Below are positions 8,295 through 15,630 of a DNA stretch of 28,807 nt, one piece after another. Origin of the DNA: CAIURC01 sp043777315 (GTDB taxonomy: Bacteria > Verrucomicrobiota > Verrucomicrobiia > Chthoniobacterales > Chthoniobacteraceae); NCBI GenBank assembly GCA_043777315.1, contig JAYVPW010000073.1:1-28807 (forward strand). Reading direction: 5' to 3'. A program made the position numbers and the translations under genes. Below the pieces are notes generated by a model that saw nothing but the letters and a program-made list of their open reading frames with translations, was not told where the DNA came from and searched no databases. How positions within the stretch are numbered: position 1 is the stretch's first letter; the number at the start of each line of letters is the position of its first letter.

Positions 8295-9014
8295 TCACGC
8301 GGTTTTCGCAAACCGCCCGGCGACCACGTCCCAATTGATGACGCTCCAAAACGCCTTCAGGTAATCCGCGCGGCGATTCTGATATTTCAAATAGTAGGCG
8401 TGCTCCCAGACATCCACGCCGAGCAGCGGCGTGCCGCCGGTCATCAGCGGTGAGTCCTGATTCGGCGTCGATTCGATCACGAGTGATTTGTTGCGCCACG
8501 CGAGCCAGGCCCAGCCGCTGCCAAAAACCTTGGTCGCCGCCTCGTTGAATTGCTCCTGAAATTTCGGGAAACCGCCGAAAGTTTTGTCGATCGCCTTGGC
8601 CAAATCTCCGCCCGGCATTCCGGTCTCGTTCTTCTTCAGCAACTGCCAGAAGAGCGTGTGATTCGCGTGCCCGCCACCTTGATTGCGCACGTCTTTCCGC
8701 ACCGCTTCCGGGACCGCGTCGAGATTCGTGATCAGCTCTTCAATCGTCTTTTTCTCGAGCCCCGGCGCTTTCGCGATGGCGAGGTTCAGCTTGCTGACGT
8801 AGGCGGCGTGATGCTTGTCGTGATGAATCTTCATCGTCTCCGCATCGATGAACGGCTCGAGCGCGTCGTAGTCGTAGCCGAGCGGCGGAAGCTTGAAAAC
8901 GCCCTCCGGCTCAGCGACCGCGGCGGGTGCTTGCGCGCGCAGCGCGGGGACGGAAAATGCGAGAGTGCCGGAAGTGAGGGCGATGTTTTTTAGAGCGTGG
9001 CGGCGGGTGATCAT
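8295..9014 (-). CDS. sodA: Superoxide dismutase, Mn type, with Tat-like leader, 239 aa
   Basis: The enzyme converts superoxide to oxygen and hydrogen peroxide. Metal ligands are visible as H64 (MKIHHDKHH), H119 (GGGHANH), D201 and H205 (DVWEHAYY). GGGHANH together with NQDSPL at 185-190, where the active-site glutamine sits in manganese enzymes, points to Mn rather than Fe, although exceptions and cambialistic enzymes exist. An extra N-terminus of about 35 residues begins MITRRHALKN and has a hydrophobic stretch up to PALRAQA. This looks like a twin-arginine signal, so the enzyme probably works outside the cytoplasm, exported after folding with its metal. The stop lies 12 bases from that of the convergent esterase gene. 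Confidence 0.95.
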   Translation of the reverse strand: MITRRHALKNIALTSGTLAFSVPALRAQAPAAVAEPEGVFKLPPLGYDYDALEPFIDAETMKIHHDKHHAAYVSKLNLAIAKAPGLEKKTIEELITNLDAVPEAVRKDVRNQGGGHANHTLFWQLLKKNETGMPGGDLAKAIDKTFGGFPKFQEQFNEAATKVFGSGWAWLAWRNKSLVIESTPNQDSPLMTGGTPLLGVDVWEHAYYLKYQNRRADYLKAFWSVINWDVVAGRFAKTA

Positions 9015-9107
9015 GGGCGTGAGTGGGTTGGCACAGAAAGATCGTGAAAGGCTTTTCGGGAGGATGCCTCGAAAAATCCGGAGGGGAATTGGGCAGACTT
9101 GCGCGCG

Positions 9108-9509
9108 CTACAATCCGCCGCCGTTCGCCGCTCCGCCGATTTGCTCGCGGTATTGCGCGGCGGTTTTCAGATTCTCGATTTCCTCGCCGGCTTCGATCTT
9201 GATTTTAAAGATCCAGCCCGCGCCGAACGGGTCGGTGTTGATCAGCGCGGGGTTGGACGAAAGCGCGTCATTGATCGCGGTGATCGTGCCCGAAATCGGC
9301 GAGTAAATGTCGCTCGCGGCTTTGACCGACTCGACCACGCAGACCTGCTGCTTTGCTTTCACCTGCGCGCCGATTTCAGGAAGTTCGACATAGACCACGT
9401 CGGTCAATTCGTCCTGCGCGTGGTCGGTGATTCCGACCGTGCCGGTCTCGTCGTCGAGGCGCAGCCATTCGTGGGATTCGGCGTAGTTGAGATCTTCGGG
9501 GACGTTCAT
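9108..9509 (-). CDS. gcvH: Glycine cleavage system H protein, 133 aa
   Basis: H protein is the lipoylated shuttle that carries the aminomethyl group from P protein to T protein during glycine breakdown in the cytoplasm. The lipoyl site is clear: K63 in VESVKAASDIYSP. The fold-typical start (SHEWLRLDD) and the GWIFKIKI strand are in place, and length is normal for the family. The gene starts 11 bases after the end of gcvT on the same strand, so the two are very likely co-transcribed. No gcvP gene lies in the window. A 93-base gap separates it from sodA downstream. Confidence 0.97.
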   Translation of the reverse strand: MNVPEDLNYAESHEWLRLDDETGTVGITDHAQDELTDVVYVELPEIGAQVKAKQQVCVVESVKAASDIYSPISGTITAINDALSSNPALINTDPFGAGWIFKIKIEAGEEIENLKTAAQYREQIGGAANGGGL

Positions 9510-9520
9510 GTCAGCGTGTT

Positions 9521-10645
9521 TTAGGAAGTGGGTTTGGCCCCGTCGTGGTGGCGGAGCAGCGGCTTTTTTTCGATCACCGCGGCAAATCGTTTACCCCGGA
9601 TTTCGATCTCGATTTCTTCGCCGATGCGCGCGAATTCGGTCGGGATGTAGGCCATGCCGATCCCGATATTCAGCGATGGCGAGAGCGTGCCGCTGGTCGT
9701 CTCGGTGATCGGCGCGCCGTTTTTGAAGACCGGATAATGCGCGCGCGGCGGCGGCGATTTGTCCTTCATTTTGAATGGGACGAGCCGCCGGGTCACCCCG
9801 TCCTGCCGCTGCTGCGCGAGCTTTTCGCGGCCGATGAAGTCGGGCTTTTGCAGGTCGATGAAAATGGAGAGCCCGGCTTCGAGCGGCGTGGTCTCCGCGG
9901 ACAAATCCGAGCCGTTCAGCGGGTAGCACATCTCGAGGCGCAGCGTGTCGCGCGCGCCGAGTCCGCAGGGCTGGATTCCGAAAGGTACGCCGCGTTCCAG
10001 GATGTCGCGCCACGACTTCACGCCGCGGCCCGCGGGGCAGAAAACCTCGAACCCGTCCTCGCCCGTGTAGCCCGTCCGCGCGACGTAATAAACCGCGCCG
10101 TCGATCTCGACGGTGAGGATTTCGTTGCGTGCCGGGCGCGAATATCTTCCGCCGAAAAACGCGTCGAAAAGCTGCGCCGAATTCGGTCCCTGGACGGCCA
10201 GCCCGGCCACCATGTCGCTCTCGTTTTTGAAGACCACACCCGCAGGCCGGTGCGCCTCCATCCACGCGAAGTCCTCGTCGATTTTCCCGGCATTTACGAC
10301 GAGCAAAAACAGCTCTTCGCCGAGCCGGTAAACGATCAGGTCGTCGATGACTCCGCCGCGTTCATTCAGCAGAAAAGTGTACTGACATTCGCCGACGCCG
10401 AGCCGCTCGACGTTGTTCGTCAACATCCGGTTCAGCCACGCCAGCGCGCCCGCGCCGGAGGCGAAAAACTGGCCCATGTGCGAGATGTCGAAGACGCCCA
10501 AGCCGGTCCGCACCGCCTGATGTTCGGCGAGAATTCCGACGTATTGCACGGGCATCGACCAGCCGCCGAAATCGACCATCTTCGCGCCGAGCGCGACGTG
10601 CTCCGCGTGCAGCGGCGTCTGTTTGAGCGAAGGTTCTGCGGGCAC
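9521..10645 (-). CDS. gcvT: Glycine cleavage system T protein (aminomethyltransferase), 374 aa
   Basis: T protein releases ammonia from the aminomethyl-lipoyl H protein and passes the one-carbon unit to tetrahydrofolate. The sequence follows the family throughout: KQTPLHAEHVALGAKMVDFG at the front, FDISHMGQF, GVIDDLIVYR, then YTGEDGFEVF, LGARDTLRLE and the C-terminal barrel with IGIGMAYIP. Length is normal. The ATG at 10645 gives the expected N-terminus. It is the first gene of a gcvT-gcvH pair; the 81 bases between it and the rhomboid gene presumably hold the promoter. Confidence 0.97.
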   Translation of the reverse strand: MPAEPSLKQTPLHAEHVALGAKMVDFGGWSMPVQYVGILAEHQAVRTGLGVFDISHMGQFFASGAGALAWLNRMLTNNVERLGVGECQYTFLLNERGGVIDDLIVYRLGEELFLLVVNAGKIDEDFAWMEAHRPAGVVFKNESDMVAGLAVQGPNSAQLFDAFFGGRYSRPARNEILTVEIDGAVYYVARTGYTGEDGFEVFCPAGRGVKSWRDILERGVPFGIQPCGLGARDTLRLEMCYPLNGSDLSAETTPLEAGLSIFIDLQKPDFIGREKLAQQRQDGVTRRLVPFKMKDKSPPPRAHYPVFKNGAPITETTSGTLSPSLNIGIGMAYIPTEFARIGEEIEIEIRGKRFAAVIEKKPLLRHHDGAKPTS

Positions 10646-10726
10646 AATTTGGGGAGGGTAGGGGCGCGACTTTCGGTGTCTAGCGGGAAAACATTTCCGA
10701 GCGGACTCGGGGCAATAAGTGGGCCG

Positions 10727-11695
10727 TCACGATGCCCGCATTTTCGCCGAGAGATAGCCCCACGACATGCCGGCCGCGAGGCCGATGGCGTGGACGGTAT
10801 TGGCGACATGCGGGATGAATCCGATGAGGCATGCGACGAACCAGACGAGGAGCTGCGTGACCATGTTTTTGTTGAGCTCCCAGCCGGCGGCGCGGTCGCA
10901 CTTTCCGCGAATCCAGAGGAAGCCGAAGAGGCCGTAATCGACGCCGGACATGCCGCCGAAATTGGGGCTGCCCCAAAGCGCCTGGCCGGCATTCGAGAGC
11001 GCGGCAATGACGAGGACGAGCACGAGCAGATGCCGCCCGCCGTAGCGGTTTTCGGTGAAGCTGCCGAGCTGGTAGAGCATCATCATGTTGAAGACCAAAT
11101 GGATCACTCCGAAGTGCAGAAAGATCGGCGTGATGAGGCGCCAGACCTGGCCGGCGCGGATTTCTGGGAATAGCCCCGGATGGCTGACGCGCGGTATTTG
11201 CGGCGCGCCCGCCTCTTCATCGGCGAGGACCGTCGGGATGTGGTGCGAGTCGCCGGTGGTGCGGTCGTAAAAGTAGTCGGAGATGAAGAGCGGCCGCACC
11301 GCGCGCGTGTCATCGCCGAGGCGCGAGGCGACGGCCACGGCGACGCAGATGATGATGAGCGCAAAGGTGACGATCGTGCCGCCGCGAAAATGCCGCTCGT
11401 AGCCGATGCGCGCGGTGTCGGCGACGGCCGAGCGGCGGGCGTTGTCGGCACGCATCACGCGGGTACGGACTTTGCGGGCGACGGTGGTGACGCCGTCGAA
11501 TTCCGGCGCGCCGGAATCCGCGCGAAAGTGCTGGAGCAGCGCGGTTGCCGGGGCGAGTTGATCGTCGTCGAGCACCCAGACGGAGAAGCGTCCGTCGTCC
11601 TCGAGTTCGGTCTGATTCTCGATGCCTTTGACATAAAGATAGTCGCTGAATCGGGTCGCGATTTCGTCCGACTCGAGAGTGCCGATGGTGCGCAT
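10727..11695 (-). CDS. Rhomboid-family intramembrane serine protease, 322 aa
   Basis: Rhomboids cut other membrane proteins inside the lipid bilayer. The catalytic serine is S250 in GMSG (248-251) and the catalytic histidine is H302 in TVHAIGLAAG. The helix-2 signature HLVFN (199-203) and the tryptophan-arginine entry motif VWRLITPIFLH are also present. Several membrane helices are visible (106-124, 188-210, 222-240, 250-262, 280-295, 300-315). Residues 1-100 form a soluble N-terminal domain with an acidic DDGRFSVWVLDDD stretch, of a kind often seen in bacterial GlpG-like proteins. A loop of about 60 residues separates the first helix from the core. It follows trpD on the same strand, but a 139-bp palindromic element lies between them. 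Confidence 0.93.
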   Translation of the reverse strand: MRTIGTLESDEIATRFSDYLYVKGIENQTELEDDGRFSVWVLDDDQLAPATALLQHFRADSGAPEFDGVTTVARKVRTRVMRADNARRSAVADTARIGYERHFRGGTIVTFALIIICVAVAVASRLGDDTRAVRPLFISDYFYDRTTGDSHHIPTVLADEEAGAPQIPRVSHPGLFPEIRAGQVWRLITPIFLHFGVIHLVFNMMMLYQLGSFTENRYGGRHLLVLVLVIAALSNAGQALWGSPNFGGMSGVDYGLFGFLWIRGKCDRAAGWELNKNMVTQLLVWFVACLIGFIPHVANTVHAIGLAAGMSWGYLSAKMRAS

Positions 11696-11765
11696 CGGGC
11701 GTTGATAGGGCGGGGGCGCGAGGGCGGCAAACGGTTTTGGTTTCGCGCGGCGGGAGGCCGCATTT

Positions 11766-11904
11766 CGTCATCCTGAGCGCAGCGCCAGCGGAGTCGAAGG
11801 ACCTCTTACTTTTCCCCTGTTGCGCGGGCGTACCGCGGAGGGGGAAAAGTAAGAGGTCCTTCGACTGCGTTTTCGCAAAGCCGAAAACTTCGCTCAGGAT
11901 GACG
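11766..11904. repeat. Long palindromic intergenic element, family A copy 1
   Basis: The element has outer ends CGTCATCCTGAGCG and CGCTCAGGATGACG, exact inverses of each other. Inside lies a perfect 25-bp inverted repeat: the left arm is 11793-11817, starting GTCGAAGGACCTCTTAC, and the right arm is 11841-11865, with a 23-base loop. The spacers between outer and inner arms are unequal: short on the left, about 25 bases on the right. It sits between trpD and the rhomboid gene, which run in the same direction. The related copy at 23451-23582 shares both end motifs in the opposite orientation. As RNA it would form a long hairpin, so it may attenuate or end transcription, but no transposase or target duplication is seen. 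Confidence 0.85.
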
Positions 11905-11921
11905 AGTTGGGATGGTTGCGG

Positions 11922-12947
11922 CTACGCCGCGAAGGCTTGCAATTCACGCAGTTTCGCCAGCGCGCGGCCGGTGTCGATTTGGGCGCGAGCGAAATCCAAG
12001 CCGGCGGAAAGGTCGGGCGCGAGGCCGGCGACGACGAAGCCGGCGGCGGCGTTGAGCGTGACGATGTCGCGCTTCGGGCCGCGTTCCTTGCCGTCCAAAA
12101 TGGCGAGGAGAATGCGTGCGTTTTCGGCGCGGTCGCCGCCGCGGAGATCGTCGATTTTCGCAAGAGGGATGCCGAGCGCTTCGGGGTCGATCGTGAACTC
12201 GCGGATGCCGCTGGGCGTGACCTCGCGCACGTCGCTCGGGCCGGTGATCGCCAGCTCGTCGGTGCCGTCGCCGTGGAGCGCCCAGGCTCGCGTGCGACCG
12301 AGCGCGGCGAGGGTCTGCGCGTATTTATCGAGGAGCGATTTCGCAAAAATTCCGACGAGCTGAAAGGGCGGGCGCGCGGGATTCAGCAGCGGGCCGAGCA
12401 TATTGAAAATGGTCGGGATGCCTTGCGCGGCGAGGAGCTTGCGGACGGGCGCGATCGACTTGAACGCGGGGTGATACGCCGGCGCAAAAACGAACCCGAG
12501 TCCGTGCGCTCCGACGCAGCGCCGGAGGTCCGCCGGAGCAAGCTCGATTTTCACGCCGAGCGCCTCGAGCACGTCTGCGCCGCCGCATTGCGAAGTGATC
12601 GCGCGGTTGCCGTGCTTGACCACGACCGCGCCGCCCGCGGCGAGGACAAACATGCTGGTCGTCGAGACGTTGAAGAGCCCCATCTGATCGCCACCCGTCC
12701 CGCAGACATCGAGCATTGGGCCGGGGAGTTTCGCGGCGTCCAGACCCGGATCGACGGCGCGGGCGAGCAGGGCTTTTGCGAAGGCGGCGATCTCTGCCGG
12801 AGTCTCACCTTTTTCGCGCAGCGCGCGGAGAAAGCGCGCCTTTTCCAAGTCGGCGACATCGCCGGAGATCAAGTGCCGAACAGCCTCAGCGGTCTGTTGA
12901 ACGGAGAGATCGGTCCCGGCGTTGAGTGAGGAAATGAGCTCGTGCAT
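11922..12947 (-). CDS. trpD: Anthranilate phosphoribosyltransferase, 341 aa
   Basis: The enzyme joins anthranilate to phosphoribosyl diphosphate in the second step of the tryptophan branch. Binding motifs are complete: CGTGGD at 82-87, NVST at 93-96, KHGNR at 111-115 and the magnesium pair D230-E231 in GDGTDEL. NMLGPLLNP at 182-190 is also typical. Length is normal and there is no fused glutamine amidotransferase. No other trp gene is adjacent; trpB lies about 12 kb away on the other strand, so the pathway is scattered. The zinc-ribbon gene ends 52 bases upstream. Confidence 0.97.
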   Translation of the reverse strand: MHELISSLNAGTDLSVQQTAEAVRHLISGDVADLEKARFLRALREKGETPAEIAAFAKALLARAVDPGLDAAKLPGPMLDVCGTGGDQMGLFNVSTTSMFVLAAGGAVVVKHGNRAITSQCGGADVLEALGVKIELAPADLRRCVGAHGLGFVFAPAYHPAFKSIAPVRKLLAAQGIPTIFNMLGPLLNPARPPFQLVGIFAKSLLDKYAQTLAALGRTRAWALHGDGTDELAITGPSDVREVTPSGIREFTIDPEALGIPLAKIDDLRGGDRAENARILLAILDGKERGPKRDIVTLNAAAGFVVAGLAPDLSAGLDFARAQIDTGRALAKLRELQAFAA

Positions 12948-12971
12948 TCGGGCCGCGGAAGCTGCGGCAGA

Positions 12972-12992
12972 CGCGCTTTTTTCGCAAGCGCG
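12972..12992 (-). terminator. Possible stem-loop after the zinc-ribbon gene
   Basis: CGCGCTT (12972-12978) pairs with AAGCGCG (12986-12992) across a 7-base loop. It lies just beyond the stop codon of the zinc-ribbon gene and before trpD, where a terminator would be expected. There is no T-run after the stem, so it is weak as a classical intrinsic terminator. Confidence 0.25.
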
Positions 12993-12999
12993 CGAGCCG

Positions 13000-14097
13000 T
13001 CAACTCGACTGCGACCAGGCGATGATCAGCACCACGGCGATGACCGCGAGCACGGCCAGCATGATCTTCACCCAGCTCAGCGGATGCTTGCCGGCGATCG
13101 TGCCGGTGTAGCCGTTGACGACGACTTGAAAGGTCTTTGCGCCGTACGTGTAGGCGACGAGCCAGATCGGCACGAGGATGTGCTTGAAGGTCTGCGCAGA
13201 GAAGTCGGCCTCGACCTGCAGACCACGGTGCGTGTCGCCGGGAACCTCGCTGGCGCAAAGGCCGCGCGTCTTTTGCTCCATCCCCTCGCGCGAGTGCTGC
13301 GCCGCCGCGACGAGGTCGATTTGATATTGCTCGACGACCCAGCCGGAGAGGAACGCGGGGTCGTAGGGCTTGAGGTCGGTCGTGGTCGGGAACGGCTCGA
13401 TTTTGCGCAGCAAATCCGCGTCGGCGCCGCGCGATGCGGGGACGAGTTCATCGTCGAAAAAGTGCTCCAGCGAGCCGGAACTCGGCACCCAGCGCGTGCG
13501 CTGAATCTGCCGTGTTTGCTGCCGCCCCTGCGCGTCGGTGTAGCTCTCCGTTTCGTAATAATGGTAGCCGGATTCGGCGAACCAGTCGGCGTGGACGAGC
13601 GCGTCGAACGTCCAATACGGAATGTAAAGTCCGTGGACGGTATCAGTGAGCGCGCGCGATTTGAGCGCGTTCGGCGCCCACCAGCGGGAGCGATACCACG
13701 CGCGGACGAGGTCGCGGATTTGCGGCTCGGGGAGCTTGAATTCCAGCAGACTCTCGGGGCGGACGGGAGCCTTGTTTTCCTCGACCGGGATGAGCGCGGA
13801 TGAGCCGCAAAAGTCGCACCGCTGGGCCACGCGCGCCGGATCGAAAACCGTGATCGCCTGGCAGCTCTGGCATTTGACCGAAGTCTTTTCCGCCTGCCAT
13901 CCGCGCTGGCTGTCGGGCAAATCCCGCAGCGCCGTTTCGAGGTCGCGCTCGGCGATTTCAGGCGCCGCAGCGGGCGGCGCCATCGGGGAAACGGCGTTGC
14001 AATACGGGCAGACCAGCGCCTGTTTTGCGGCGTCCCACTGCGCCTCCGCGCCGCACGCGGGGCACGCGAATTTGCTACGCGCGGTGATCTCCGGCAT
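13000..14097 (-). CDS. Double zinc-ribbon protein with C-terminal membrane anchor, 365 aa
   Basis: Two zinc ribbons open the protein: C12, C15, C30 and C33, then C76, C79, C94 and C97, similar to TFIIB-type or rubredoxin-like knuckles. A middle part rich in aromatic residues (AWYRSRWWAPNALK, YIPYWTFDALV, SGYHYYETESYTDAQGRQQT) leads to a C-terminal helix, WVKIMLAVLAVIAVVLIIAW, that should anchor it in the membrane. Proteins of this layout often neighbour SPFH (stomatin-like) proteins. Here the SPFH gene is two genes upstream in the same tight operon, and the pilin-like ORF ends 9 bases before this start. The function is unknown; a membrane-scaffold partner is an inference from that pairing. 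It has no recognisable enzyme motif. Confidence 0.8.
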   Translation of the reverse strand: MPEITARSKFACPACGAEAQWDAAKQALVCPYCNAVSPMAPPAAAPEIAERDLETALRDLPDSQRGWQAEKTSVKCQSCQAITVFDPARVAQRCDFCGSSALIPVEENKAPVRPESLLEFKLPEPQIRDLVRAWYRSRWWAPNALKSRALTDTVHGLYIPYWTFDALVHADWFAESGYHYYETESYTDAQGRQQTRQIQRTRWVPSSGSLEHFFDDELVPASRGADADLLRKIEPFPTTTDLKPYDPAFLSGWVVEQYQIDLVAAAQHSREGMEQKTRGLCASEVPGDTHRGLQVEADFSAQTFKHILVPIWLVAYTYGAKTFQVVVNGYTGTIAGKHPLSWVKIMLAVLAVIAVVLIIAWSQSS

Positions 14098-14106
14098 GGT
14101 CGCGAA

Positions 14107-14316
14107 TCAGGGCACCGGGGTGGTCGGAAGCGCGCGCGGCGCAGGCGTCGCTACGGCTCCGGGCGGAGGGAGAACGATGGTCTCGCTGGACGATGTCCCG
14201 CGGTGCAGCAGCAGCGGAATGATGACCGCAAGAAGCATCGCGATGATGAAAAGCACGACGATGATTTCGAGCAAACTGAAGGCTCGGCGGGACTGAGTGA
14301 AATGGGCAATTCGCAT
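14107..14316 (-). CDS. Short prepilin-like protein, 69 aa
   Basis: The N-terminus carries a class III (type IV pilin) signal: a basic leader, a cleavage site after A12 in RRAFSLLEII, a glutamate at mature position 5 (E17), then a hydrophobic helix to about residue 39. The usual glycine before the cut is replaced by alanine, which prepilin peptidases can tolerate. After the helix only 30 residues remain, mostly proline and alanine, so there is no globular pilin head. It lies between the SPFH gene (13 bases upstream) and the zinc-ribbon gene (9 bases downstream), so it is almost surely co-transcribed with both. It could be a minor pseudopilin or a small membrane anchor that merely resembles one. 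Confidence 0.65.
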   Translation of the reverse strand: MRIAHFTQSRRAFSLLEIIVVLFIIAMLLAVIIPLLLHRGTSSSETIVLPPPGAVATPAPRALPTTPVP

Positions 14317-14329
14317 CGGGATGGGACTT

Positions 14330-15421
14330 TCAGCTTTGCAAAAACAAGTCGAGCGCGGCGCGGGTGATGCGCCACGTGGAGCCGATTTTTTTGCCCTTCA
14401 GCTCGCCGGCCTCGAGCGTGGCGATCACGTCTCCCTCGCTCACGCCGAGCAGGTTCGCGGCGTCACCGGGGCTGAGAAGATCACGCTTTTCCGGCGGCCC
14501 CTGCGCGGCTCCGGCAGCGGGAATCGCCGAGGCTGCGGGGGCCGCTCCCGCCGTCGCCTGAGGCCCGAGCACGCCGCCCTGCTGCTGCATCATCTGCTGC
14601 GCCATCGCCATCCCGACGGCCATTTCCGAGGCGAATCCGCCCGCGCCGCCGCCGCCCTGTCCCATCCCCTCGGCCATCTGAAATTTCACGTAGTCGTTGA
14701 GATTTCCGACCGCCGCCATCGACGAGCGTTTGTCGATCGCCGCCTCGACTTCCGGCGGCAGGCTGACGTTTTCCAAAATGAAACTCGTCATCTCGAGGCC
14801 GTACTTTGCGATCACGACCGGATTGATCAGCGGCAGCAGCGCCGCGCCGACTTCGGAGTAGCGCGCGGCCACATCGAGCACCGGGATTTTCGCCTGCGCC
14901 AGCGCCTCGCTGAAGAGCGAAACGATCCGCGAACGCATGGTGTCCGCGAACTCATCGAGCCGGAAATGCTGGTCGCTGCCGGCCACTTCTTTCAGGAACA
15001 ATTTCGGATCGACGATCTTGAAATCATACGTGCCGAAAGCCCGCGCGCGGACGATTCCGAAGTCGTTGTCGCGCATCATCACCGGGTTCGACGTGCCCCA
15101 TTTATTTCCCGTGAAAAGGCGCGTGCTGACGTAATAAACGTCGGCCTTGAATGGAGTGTTGAAGCCGTATTTCCAGCCCTTCAGCGTCGTGAGGATCGGG
15201 ATGTTTTCCGTCGTCAGCGTGTGCCGCCCCGGCTCGAAGGTGTCGCCGAATTGCCCGACATAAACGAACTGCGCGACCTGCGATTCTCGCACGATGAGCT
15301 GCGCGCCGTTTTTGATCTCCTTGTCCTCGTCCGGCCAGCGGTAGCTCAGCGTGTCGCGCGAGTCGTCGGTCCATTCGATGATGTCGATCAGCTCGCTTTT
15401 GATGAAGTCCATGAGGCCCAT
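14330..15421 (-). CDS. SPFH (band 7) protein with C-terminal excisionase-like HTH, 363 aa
   Basis: Residues of about 15-230 form an SPFH domain related to the bacterial proteins annotated as virion-core-like (COG4260 type): GLMDFIKSELIDIIEW at the front, then LIVRESQVAQFVYVGQ, RAFGTYDFKIVDP and a coiled helix with GLEMTSFILENVSLPPEVE. A glycine-, methionine- and glutamine-rich linker follows (AVGMAMAQQMMQQQGG). Residues of about 314-363 match the excisionase / MerR-like helix-turn-helix: LLSPGDAANLLGVSEGDV, then GELKGKKIGSTWRITRAAL. Relatives of this SPFH type usually end in a zinc ribbon; here that element is a separate protein two genes downstream. The ATG at 15421 gives the family's typical N-terminus, and the longer upstream frame is low-complexity. 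It is the first gene of the operon. Confidence 0.85.
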   Translation of the reverse strand: MGLMDFIKSELIDIIEWTDDSRDTLSYRWPDEDKEIKNGAQLIVRESQVAQFVYVGQFGDTFEPGRHTLTTENIPILTTLKGWKYGFNTPFKADVYYVSTRLFTGNKWGTSNPVMMRDNDFGIVRARAFGTYDFKIVDPKLFLKEVAGSDQHFRLDEFADTMRSRIVSLFSEALAQAKIPVLDVAARYSEVGAALLPLINPVVIAKYGLEMTSFILENVSLPPEVEAAIDKRSSMAAVGNLNDYVKFQMAEGMGQGGGGAGGFASEMAVGMAMAQQMMQQQGGVLGPQATAGAAPAASAIPAAGAAQGPPEKRDLLSPGDAANLLGVSEGDVIATLEAGELKGKKIGSTWRITRAALDLFLQS

Positions 15422-15630
15422 AATTTGTGCTCTTTTTTTGCAGGGATTTGAGATGCGAGGCGGGAAAGTAGGGAGCGCCCGGATGGCTGAAAAGGGATTT
15501 GTCCGGCCTCGCCACGGCAGTGGACAAAGCGGGCGGGTTGGGGAATATCGTCGCGTGGTTTCCTGCTCGCCCGCCGTTTCGCTTGTGCGATCCGGCCCCC
15601 CGGAGTCGTAGCGCGCCGCTCCTTTTTCCG
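15422..15630. promoter_or_regulatory. Divergent intergenic region between SPFH operon and ATPase gene
   Basis: These 209 bases separate two divergent starts and should hold both promoters. The only structure I see is TTTGTCC (15498-15504) facing GGACAAA (15522-15528) across 17 bases, which could be an operator or chance. No clear -35 and -10 pair stands out. Confidence 0.3.

Noticed and set aside
8893..11173. Long plus-strand frames antisense to sodA, gcvH, gcvT and the rhomboid gene.
   Set aside because: All lie over well-recognised minus-strand genes and have shadow-like composition.
11766..11904. Possible insertion-sequence remnant.
   Set aside because: There is no transposase coding, no target duplication is seen, and the whole element is explained as a palindrome.
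15498..15528. TTTGTCC/GGACAAA inverted pair as a repressor site.
   Set aside because: The arms are only 7 bases with a 17-base gap, which is easily due to chance; it is noted within the intergenic entry but not claimed as a site.
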